Shown here: positions 56,429 to 63,198 of the stretch, one piece after another
How positions within the stretch are numbered: position 1 is the stretch's first letter
Layout of the letters: each line of letters opens with the position of its first letter
Source: an uncultured Chlorobiaceae bacterium
GTDB lineage: Bacteria; Bacteroidota; Chlorobiia; Chlorobiales; Chlorobiaceae
NCBI GenBank assembly: GCA_903994455.1
Contig: CAJEXI010000019.1
Span: 1-63,198, forward strand
Length of the DNA stretch: 63,198 bases
Reading direction: 5' to 3'
The notes under the pieces: generated by a model
What the model was told of the DNA's origin: nothing
Databases searched by the model: none
The model's input: only the letters and a program-made list of their open reading frames with translations
Position numbers and translations under genes: made by a program

Positions 56429-59400
56429 TTCGGGTGAGATAACCCTCGGCAACACCCTGCTGAATAGTGCAGCATTGTACCGTTATGCTGGTAAGTTAGC
56501 AACTATTGGTGCCTCGTTGTCGTCAACAGGCGATATTTTGCTCTATGGCTGCAATGTAGGTGCAGGTGATGCCGGGCTGCACTTCGTCGATACATTGGCG
56601 CAGCTTACGGGTGCGGATGTTGCAGCTTCGGATGATGTGACGGGTAGTGCGGCGCTTGGTGGCGATTGGGTGTTGGAAGTGCAGAGTGGCACGATTGAAA
56701 GCACAGTGCCACCGCTTATTGGAATTGATGGCAAATTGGCTAACAGGGCACCATCTTTTTTTCTGGGCGGTATTGTTATCACTGATTTTGGTTTTAAAGA
56801 TGATTACGGAAGTAGTGTTGCTGTTCTAAGTACAGGTATTATTCTTGTCGCTGGAACGAGTAACAGTGATTTTGCTATTGTTAAGTATAACAGCAATGGT
56901 TTGATTGACAAAAATACGATTGATATTAATCCTGATCATAACATTGCTTCCTCTGACAATGCCTATAGTATTGCTGTAGGTAAATCTGGTGGTATTTATA
57001 TTGCTGGTACTAGTAGCTATATTGGATTTAATACTACACTTTCTCAACGTGCCTTTGTAATAGTGCAATATCCAGTTAATCCTGATTGGTTCGGTTATAG
57101 TGGACGAACCTATGTTACGGCTGGGTATGGATCTATTTATGGCGGTAGTCTTGCTGTAAATACTTCTGGTTCTACGATTTATCTTACTGGAAATATTATA
57201 GGTACAGATGGTGGGGTTTATGTGACATCTTTCAAAAATAATGGTGATTGGTCTGGAGTTTCTAAAACATTCAAATTTGATTCAAAAAGCCCTTCTGTTG
57301 CTCAAAGCATCGCTGTACAAAATGATGGCGACGTTCTTGTCGCTGGTTATTGTTCCACCAATTCGCTCAACAATGATTTTGCCATCGTTCGGTGTAATTC
57401 GGATTTATCGTTTGACACCACCTTCAGTTTCGATGGTGAGGTTACCACTGACCTTGGTGGTGATGATTACTGCTATAGTGTTGCTCTACAAAGCGATGGG
57501 AAGATTCTTGTCGCTGGTTATAGCTCCACAAATGTAACTTCCGATATAAGCTATTTTGCTATCGTACGCTACAACACTAATGGTTCGCTTGATACGACTT
57601 TTGGTTCCAAGGGTTTTGTAACCACTGACCTTGGATTGTACAATCGTGATTTCGGCCAGAGTGTTGCTGTGCAAAATGATGGCAAGATTCTTGTCGCTGG
57701 TTATTGCTATGCTGGATATAGTTACGGCTATGATTTTGCATTGGTACGTTATAACAGTGATGGTTCACTTGATACCACCTTTGATTATGACGGTAAAGTT
57801 ATTACTGAGCTTGGTGGTGATGATTATGGCTATAGCGTTACTGTGCAAACTGATGGCAAGATTCTTGTCGCTGGAACTAGCCGCAACGCCTCTACAGGTA
57901 ATAATGATTTTGCATTGGTTCGCTATAACAGTGATGGTTCACTTGATACGACGTTTGGCGCAAATGCGCTCAATGGGCATTCAATCTACACTGAACGCAG
58001 TAATGCTATTATACTCGACAATGATGTACAAGTTTTTGATGCTGAACTTGCTGCTCTTGATAATTATGGGGGTGCTACGCTTACCCTTGAACGACATAGT
58101 GGCGCAAGCGCTGACGACCATTTTTCGGGTGATGGTATTGTTGCAGGTAATGCTAATGGAACCGTAACGATTGCTGATATCAACATTGGTAGTTATACAT
58201 GGAATAGTGGTAAGCTGGTTATTACCTTTAATAAATCGGCGACACAATCGCTTGTTAATCAAGCGATGCAATCACTGAGGTATGCCAATGCAAATGATGC
58301 ACCACCTTCTTCTGTGCAAATTGATTGGACATTCAGCGATGGTGATAACACGGGTGCATTAAGTACAATGGGTAGCACACCTGTTACTATTATTTCTCTA
58401 AACGATGCTCCTACACTAACAGCCTTTGCAGCTGCCGTTGATAGCACAGCACAAAACATAACTGTAGAAATTTCCTATGCCGACCTTGCAGCACAAGGTG
58501 ATGAAGCAGATGATGATATCGTTATGGCGTTTATCGTAAAATCACTTTCTACAGGTACATTAACAATAGGTACCAATGCCACAACAGCAATGGAGTGGAA
58601 TGCTGCTACCAACAATACCATTGATGTAACCCATCATGCGTATTGGACACCAGTAACCGATTCTACAGGGGCTCTTAATGCTTTTATCGTTGTAGTAAAA
58701 GACAATAGTGGTATAGAATCACGTAACCCTGTTCAAGCGAGAGTGCATGTTTTGGACACCACAGCCCCCACCCTCACCAGCACCGCCCCGTCCAACAACG
58801 CCACTGGTGTCGCTGTCGGCAGCAACATTGTGCTCACCTTCAGTGAAGCAATCCAGCGTGGCAGTGGTGCCATTGCAATTCATGCCGGGTCGCCAAATGG
58901 TACTGTTGTGGAAAGCTACGATGCGGCGACAAGCACCAGCCTCACGATTGCGGGCATTACACTCACCATCAATCCGTCAGCAGATTTGGCAAAAGGGACG
59001 CATTACTTCGTGACGTTCGAAAACGGTAATGTCACGGATCTTGCGGGCAACCATTATGTTGGCACCAACACCTACGATTTTATAACAGAGGCTCTCCCAT
59101 CTGTACTTCACGATCTCACAGGCAATATCACCTTCTGGAAAACCGGCGCTCCCATTACAGGTGTTACGAGCAGCCTGACTACCGTTTCTGCCGTTACCAG
59201 CACACAGCCAATCGAATTCAGAAATATCCACCTCGCCGCAGATGGCAGCCGAACGATCGAAATATGGGTAACTTCATCAAAAAGCGATATTGGCAATGTG
59301 GATCTCGACGTTACCCTGCCGACAGGCTCGGTAGCAACCTGGCAGGATGCAACCGGTTTGCCATCCGGTTGGACATCAGTAACCAATACCGAGAACCCTG

Positions 59401-60017
59401 GAATGTTTATTCTTGCCGGCATGGGTGTCATGGTGTTATCTTCTGGCTCAGTTCAACTTGGAACCCTGACGCTCACCGCTCCAGCAAACCCTCAGCATTT
59501 TGAACTTCTGTTGAATACAGGTTTGTTGGGTAACGATACCATTCCTTCTTTTGGTCTATCGTCGGACAGCATGACGACCGCTCTTGATGGCCTTTATCAG
59601 CATCTTGATATGGTTGATGGCACTTACGCCCTGACCAGCGCCAAAATCTCCGGAACAGCCGAGAGTAACGCCATAAAATCCAATGATGCGCTTGCTGCGT
59701 TGAAGATTGCTGTGGGCATAAACCCCAATTCAGATGGCAGCGCAGTGTCGCCATACCAGTATCTCGCAGCGGATGTCAACCATGATGGTGCTGTCAAGGC
59801 TGTCGATGCGCGCGACATCCTGAGAATGGCGGTCAAGCTTAGTACAGCGCCTGAAAAAGAGTGGCTTTTTGTGCCGGAGAGTGTTGGAAGTGAAACTATG
59901 TCAAGATCGAATGTCCTGTGGCCGGATAATCCGATACCAGTCACACTTGATGCTGACCAGGATTTACACTTGATTGGCATTGTAAGTGGTGATGTAAATG
60001 GTAGTTGGGTGGCGTGA
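56247..60017 (+). CDS. Giant DUF4347 modular protein, third member
   Basis: This is a 1256-residue protein. Modules: DUF4347 (about 1-165), delta-60 repeats (about 170-570; unit pattern SVAVQNDGKILVAGYC then FALVRYNSDGSLDTTF), a beta linker also found in the first member (HSIYTERSNAIILDNDVQVF), a cadherin-like or Ig-like unit, a Big_5-type domain (about 830-950), and the common C-terminal module with the dockerin-like pair (SNDALAALKIAVGINPNSDG, LAADVNHDGAVKAVDARDIL), ending GDVNGSWVA. It is the shortest intact member. Probably an exported surface or matrix protein; a receptor is not identifiable. Confidence 0.8.
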   Translation: MANTRIFIDSRVNDLELLISQFTPGTSYQVLDARLDGIEQIVSALAGEGRYDSIQIISHGASGEITLGNTLLNSAALYRYAGKLATIGASLSSTGDILLYGCNVGAGDAGLHFVDTLAQLTGADVAASDDVTGSAALGGDWVLEVQSGTIESTVPPLIGIDGKLANRAPSFFLGGIVITDFGFKDDYGSSVAVLSTGIILVAGTSNSDFAIVKYNSNGLIDKNTIDINPDHNIASSDNAYSIAVGKSGGIYIAGTSSYIGFNTTLSQRAFVIVQYPVNPDWFGYSGRTYVTAGYGSIYGGSLAVNTSGSTIYLTGNIIGTDGGVYVTSFKNNGDWSGVSKTFKFDSKSPSVAQSIAVQNDGDVLVAGYCSTNSLNNDFAIVRCNSDLSFDTTFSFDGEVTTDLGGDDYCYSVALQSDGKILVAGYSSTNVTSDISYFAIVRYNTNGSLDTTFGSKGFVTTDLGLYNRDFGQSVAVQNDGKILVAGYCYAGYSYGYDFALVRYNSDGSLDTTFDYDGKVITELGGDDYGYSVTVQTDGKILVAGTSRNASTGNNDFALVRYNSDGSLDTTFGANALNGHSIYTERSNAIILDNDVQVFDAELAALDNYGGATLTLERHSGASADDHFSGDGIVAGNANGTVTIADINIGSYTWNSGKLVITFNKSATQSLVNQAMQSLRYANANDAPPSSVQIDWTFSDGDNTGALSTMGSTPVTIISLNDAPTLTAFAAAVDSTAQNITVEISYADLAAQGDEADDDIVMAFIVKSLSTGTLTIGTNATTAMEWNAATNNTIDVTHHAYWTPVTDSTGALNAFIVVVKDNSGIESRNPVQARVHVLDTTAPTLTSTAPSNNATGVAVGSNIVLTFSEAIQRGSGAIAIHAGSPNGTVVESYDAATSTSLTIAGITLTINPSADLAKGTHYFVTFENGNVTDLAGNHYVGTNTYDFITEALPSVLHDLTGNITFWKTGAPITGVTSSLTTVSAVTSTQPIEFRNIHLAADGSRTIEIWVTSSKSDIGNVDLDVTLPTGSVATWQDATGLPSGWTSVTNTENPGMFILAGMGVMVLSSGSVQLGTLTLTAPANPQHFELLLNTGLLGNDTIPSFGLSSDSMTTALDGLYQHLDMVDGTYALTSAKISGTAESNAIKSNDALAALKIAVGINPNSDGSAVSPYQYLAADVNHDGAVKAVDARDILRMAVKLSTAPEKEWLFVPESVGSETMSRSNVLWPDNPIPVTLDADQDLHLIGIVSGDVNGSWVA

Positions 60018-60030
60018 TAAATGGTGAGGT

Positions 60031-60066
60031 TCGGCCCGGAAGTTAACTGATGTGAACTTTCGGGCT
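60031..60066 (+). terminator. Terminator after the third giant gene
   Basis: GGCCCGGAAGTT pairs with AACTTTCGGGCT (two wobble pairs), followed by ATTTGTTT. It has the same position and sequence as the terminator at 55834-55867. Confidence 0.8.
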
Positions 60067-60207
60067 ATTTGTTTACTGTCCGGGCGAAATAATGGTAGCA
60101 TCGTTGGCACAGCCCCTTGGCCAAGGGCGCAAAGTCGGTTGATGAAGAGCTGAAAAGATTTTGGCGCTTTCAGTTCACTGCCGGGTATCAGTATGATGTC
60201 TCTTTGA
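60067..60207 (-). pseudogene. Possible MazF/PemK-type toxin remnant
   Basis: Right after the minus-strand antitoxin-like gene, a TTG overlapping its end opens MTINQRDIILIP, which resembles the start of PemK/MazF-type toxins (R-D-I-x-L-x-P). The frame then loses all resemblance. The call rests on about twelve residues plus position. Confidence 0.3.
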
Positions 60208-60411
60208 TTAATCGTCAAGGCACTTCTCCCACAAGCCATCCGGTTCATTCCCGTAGATTTCTTTCAGTCCTTCTTCGGCAAGCAATTCATAATCATCTGA
60301 TTTGCGCAGCACTATGGTTCCGTCATTGGTAACGGTATAAAAATAAACCCGATCATCAGTCAACTGAAGCTGATTCCGGATATCCGAAAATTTTGCTGAC
60401 TGCATCTGCAT
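60208..60411 (-). CDS. Small antitoxin-like protein (AbrB/MazE-like guess)
   Basis: This 67-residue protein starts MQMQSAKFSDIRNQLQLTDD, then reads VYFYTVTNDGTIVLRKSDDY and an acidic helical tail ending DGLWEKCLDD. The pair of hydrophobic strands with DGTIVLRK recalls the swapped-hairpin DNA-binding fold of AbrB/MazE antitoxins. The acidic tail fits an antitoxin. The expected toxin gene downstream appears lost. The family call is uncertain. Confidence 0.5.
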   Translation of the reverse strand: MQMQSAKFSDIRNQLQLTDDRVYFYTVTNDGTIVLRKSDDYELLAEEGLKEIYGNEPDGLWEKCLDD

Positions 60412-61014
60412 AAGAGTTGCTTTTTACGGGTATGACTCAAGTCGGGTGAGCTTAAGAGTATAAGAAAAAGTTGCCATGTGGTGCATATTTCTTAAAATAA
60501 TTTAACGTGAATGGTTAAAAAGATTTTTGATTTCAAGCTCCAGATGAGCGAGAAATTGCTAGCTCTGCCGCTTACTGCCTGGCACAAGCACAAATAATGC
60601 TTGAAAGCTGAACGTCATGTAGCTTATTTCCCTTAATAAAGTCTTGGAACGGTCGAAAGAATGGTCATCCAATGACGATGAGCTCGGTATCATCTTGAGG
60701 TTGCAAGAACTTCTCGCGATTTCTTCCGTAAAGGTGTGGCTGGGTGCGTTGAGGTGTTTCTCCGTTTTCCTGTCAAAAAATCTTATAGGTTTGGATGTAG
60801 TAAAAAAGTGCCAAGTGGTGTTGCTGATCTGTACTTGCAAAGTTTATTATCTGAAAAACGCAACATGTTGTATACTTTTTTGTAATTTTGCTGTCATTCC
60901 TGTATGTCCGCCGTTGGGGTTGTCGCCTGTCGTTGCATGGTTTGTCTGCACGATTTGTTTGCAACTGTTACGTGTTATTAAAGATAGGTTAAGCAACCAA
61001 AACATATCGCAATC
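60412..61014. other. Gap holding block copy B and leader copy 4
   Basis: From 60664 the sequence is the second copy of the 533-bp block. 60412-60663 is AT-rich with no supported gene; a minus-strand open frame (60559-60840) shares its N-terminal half with the one at 55866-56072 and is doubtful. Confidence 0.6.
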
Positions 61015-61196
61015 ATGGCTAACACCCGAATATTTATTGACAGTCGCGTCAATGATCTGGAGCTCCTGATCTCGCAATTTACTCCCGGTACTTCGTATCA
61101 GGTGCTTGATGCAAGACTTGATGGCATTGAACAGATTGTCTCGGCACTTGCCGGAGAAGGTCGGTATGATTCTATACAGATCATTTCGCATGGCGC
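60664..61196 (+). repeat. 533-bp duplicated block, copy B
   Basis: This is the second copy of 55896-56428 at offset 4768. After 61196 the text switches to sequence resembling the first giant gene (GGCTTGGCAGCTCA and onward) rather than the third. The block therefore ends inside the DUF4347 domain and joins a different continuation. Confidence 0.92.
60871..61014 (+). promoter_or_regulatory. Conserved leader of the DUF4347 giants, copy 4
   Basis: It is essentially identical to copy 3: TATACT at 60871-60876, hairpin arms at 60932-60937 and 60960-60965, and no Shine-Dalgarno before the ATG at 61015. Confidence 0.6.
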
Positions 61197-63198
61197 ACCG
61201 GGTTCAATAAGGCTTGGCAGCTCAGTGCTGGATGTTGGTACGTTAGCCGCTTATGCCGGGCAGATGACGACAATAGGTCAGGCTTTGACGGTAAATGGCG
61301 ATTTGTTGCTTTATGGCTGCAATGTTGCTGCCGGTGATGTTGGTCAGCAGTTCGTCAATACGCTTGCGGCGCTAACGGGTGCGGATGTTGCAGCTTCGGA
61401 TGATGTGACGGGTAGTGCGGCGCTTGGTGGCGATTGGGTGCTGGAATACAACAGCGGTACGGTGACATCGACCGGTCTGCCTCTCAATCAATACGACTAC
61501 ACCCTTGCTACGCTAGCAGGGGATTCACTGGCGAATAACCTGATTGGTACCAGCGGCGACGACAGCATCAACGGCATGGGCGGCAACGACACGATAGATG
61601 GCCAGGCTGGCAGTGACTCGTTAGATGGTGGTGATGGCGATGATCAGATACAAGGCAACTTTGGCAATGACACTCTGTACGGTGGCAACGGCAACGACAC
61701 CTTGAGTGATGACCAGGGCTCCAACCTGCTCGACGGCGGCGCAGGCACGGATAACCTGACATCGAAGTCTTTGTCGGGTCAGCACACGCTGTTGGGCGGA
61801 ACGGGTAATGACACTTTGAACGCTACCGGGTTGGTGGTGAGTCTGGATGGCGGGGATCAGGATGACAACCTGTACGCCACTGGCGAACTCTCTCAAGGCG
61901 GCAGCACCAGCTATGTTTCTGGCGGTGCGGCCACCCTGACGGGCGGCACTGGCACCGATAACCTGAATGTCCAGTACTACAGCTTGGCCAGTCTGTACGG
62001 TGGTGATGGCAACGACAATTTATCAGTTAACTACACCCGATCCGCTACGTTACAGGGAGGCACTGGTGAAGACACGCTAACTGTCAATTTTTGGGCTTCC
62101 TCCAGCAATAAGACAGATGGTGATTACCTTGCTGCCAAAACTTATGTGCTCGATGGAGGCGATGACAACGACCGTCTGACGGTTGGCGGTAATAGCAACA
62201 TTTCCTACGGTCAAACCACAGTCACGCTGCACGGAGGCGCTGGCAACGACAGCTTGAGCGTGATCGATAGCTATGCTGGCGACACCGGTAACTCTGGTCA
62301 AAGCTACGGCATAGCCCAAGCCAGTTTGGACGGCGGAGCAGGCGATGACACACTGACAGCCGGTGGTGTATTGCAACTGAGTTTGACCGGTGGCACTGGC
62401 GTTGACAGCTTCATCCTGATGGCGCAGCAATACCGCACGCTGCAAGAGGGCTCGCGCAGCTTCCAGAATACCAACAACACCTACACTTCAGTCACCGCCG
62501 ACCCGGTGCTGATCACCGACTTTGCCGTTGGTACGGGTGGTGATGTGCTGGACTACTCGGATCTCCTGAGAAACGGTGCCTTGAGCTATGACGGCAGCAA
62601 CCCGTTTGGCACCGGATTTCTCAAATTAGAGCCGTCAGGCAAAGACATGCTACTGAGCTTTGATGCTGATGGATCAGCGGGTACTGCCGAGGGTTTGGTG
62701 GTGATTGCACGGCTGCAAAACGTGACAGCATCTACATTGATCGCGGCAAACTTCAACCCGAATTACCCCCCAGATGGTGGCTCTGCTGTTGGGCAAGCCT
62801 TAACGGGAACCAGCCTTGCTGAGTCGTTAAATGGTGGTTTTGGCGACGACACCATCAACGGCATGGGTGGCAACGACACGATAGATGGCCAGGCTGGCAG
62901 CGACTTGCTGGATGGCGGCGATGGCGATGACCAGATACAAGGCAACTTTGGCAATGACACTCTGTACGGTGGCAATGGCAACGACACCTTGAGCGATGAT
63001 CAGGGCTCGAATGTGCTTGATGGCGGCGCAGGTAATGACAGCCTGACCTCGAAGTCTTTGTCGGGTCAGCACACGCTGTTGGGTGGCACGGGTAATGACA
63101 CTTTGAACGCTACCGGGTTGGTGGTGAGTCTGGATGGCGGGGATCAGGATGACAACCTGTACGCCACTGGCGAACTCTCTCAAGGCGGCAGCACCAGC
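61015..63198 (+). CDS. Giant DUF4347-RTX protein, fourth member (3' end outside window)
   Basis: This frame is open from the ATG at 61015 to the window end (728 codons seen). DUF4347 occupies residues 1 to about 160, and then from about residue 180 the sequence turns into RTX-type calcium-binding nonapeptides (GGNDTIDGQAGSDSLDGGDG, GGNGNDTLSDD, GGTGNDTLNATG). RTX repeats go with type I secretion through a C-terminal signal, which is not in the window. From about 61450 the base composition becomes more GC-rich than in the DUF4347 part, so the RTX part probably has a different origin from the cassette in front of it. Confidence 0.85.
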   Translation, partial: MANTRIFIDSRVNDLELLISQFTPGTSYQVLDARLDGIEQIVSALAGEGRYDSIQIISHGAPGSIRLGSSVLDVGTLAAYAGQMTTIGQALTVNGDLLLYGCNVAAGDVGQQFVNTLAALTGADVAASDDVTGSAALGGDWVLEYNSGTVTSTGLPLNQYDYTLATLAGDSLANNLIGTSGDDSINGMGGNDTIDGQAGSDSLDGGDGDDQIQGNFGNDTLYGGNGNDTLSDDQGSNLLDGGAGTDNLTSKSLSGQHTLLGGTGNDTLNATGLVVSLDGGDQDDNLYATGELSQGGSTSYVSGGAATLTGGTGTDNLNVQYYSLASLYGGDGNDNLSVNYTRSATLQGGTGEDTLTVNFWASSSNKTDGDYLAAKTYVLDGGDDNDRLTVGGNSNISYGQTTVTLHGGAGNDSLSVIDSYAGDTGNSGQSYGIAQASLDGGAGDDTLTAGGVLQLSLTGGTGVDSFILMAQQYRTLQEGSRSFQNTNNTYTSVTADPVLITDFAVGTGGDVLDYSDLLRNGALSYDGSNPFGTGFLKLEPSGKDMLLSFDADGSAGTAEGLVVIARLQNVTASTLIAANFNPNYPPDGGSAVGQALTGTSLAESLNGGFGDDTINGMGGNDTIDGQAGSDLLDGGDGDDQIQGNFGNDTLYGGNGNDTLSDDQGSNVLDGGAGNDSLTSKSLSGQHTLLGGTGNDTLNATGLVVSLDGGDQDDNLYATGELSQGGSTS
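61559..61911 (+). repeat. Long RTX repeat, first copy (second copy at 62846-63198)
   Basis: About 350 bp recur at an offset of 1287 (429 codons) with few differences. The window ends inside the second copy. In the first copy the sequence continues through a non-RTX stretch before the second, so the true repeat unit is about 1.29 kb and may recur further on. Confidence 0.9.

Overview
The window looks like a chromosome segment of a green sulfur bacterium (Chlorobiaceae, Chlorobium/Pelodictyon group). The main pointers are a chlorophyllide reductase subunit gene (bchY), a complete set of menaquinone (men) genes, and the overall style of the housekeeping genes. The genus assignment is an inference from gene content, not a database match.

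Layout. (1) 1-4200 is accessory: a HepT/MntA-type HEPN-nucleotidyltransferase pair, a HAD phosphatase, a decayed second MntA fragment, and an AIPR-family (abortive infection) protein. (2) 4400-11800 is mostly housekeeping: a zinc-ribbon protein next to a CDF cation transporter, two small tandem paralogous membrane proteins, mgtE, parA-parB, dapB and a membrane protein. (3) 11767-33289 holds the men genes, read leftward: a TPR lipoprotein, menF and menD on the right (29551-33289), and menH, menB, menC and menE on the left (11767-15995). The two halves are each tightly coupled but are separated by a 13.5 kb accessory island (about 16.0-29.55 kb), most of it on the opposite strand. The island carries a nitrilase-like / winged-helix / ParA-nuclease-NACHT cluster, a divergent PurC (SAICAR synthetase)-like gene, two convergent DUF4160-DUF2442 pairs with a dead ParE fragment between them, a live YlcI/YnfO-type antitoxin plus ParE pair, a DUF4062-NACHT-SUMF1 STAND protein, a collapsed Fic gene, and an AAA ATPase plus DUF4276 pair. 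Related short repeats mark both island edges. (4) 33.4-41.2 kb is housekeeping: an HMA protein, a NYN RNase-like protein, tRNA-Asp, gltA, gatC, a DUF167 protein, kdsB, xseA, an HU/SPOR membrane protein and bchY. A hicAB module follows.

(5) 42.0-63.2 kb is a tandem array of four giant modular surface-type genes. Each starts with the same roughly 130-nt leader, which contains a conserved hairpin and no obvious Shine-Dalgarno, and the same DUF4347 N-terminal domain. The first three share a C-terminal module ending in a dockerin-like repeat. The middles differ: delta-60 and FG-GAP repeats, C-type lectin domains, cadherin-like units, ten RCC1-like repeats, a glycoside-hydrolase barrel, and RTX repeats. 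The first member has two in-frame nonsense codons and is probably a pseudogene. A 533-bp block carrying leader plus N-terminus has been copied to make the start of the fourth member, which runs off the window.

The strongest candidates for something undescribed are the island cluster at 16.1-21.6 kb (amidase-fold enzyme, regulator, ParA-nuclease-NACHT and PurC-like enzyme) and the cassette-like array of DUF4347 giants sharing one leader RNA.
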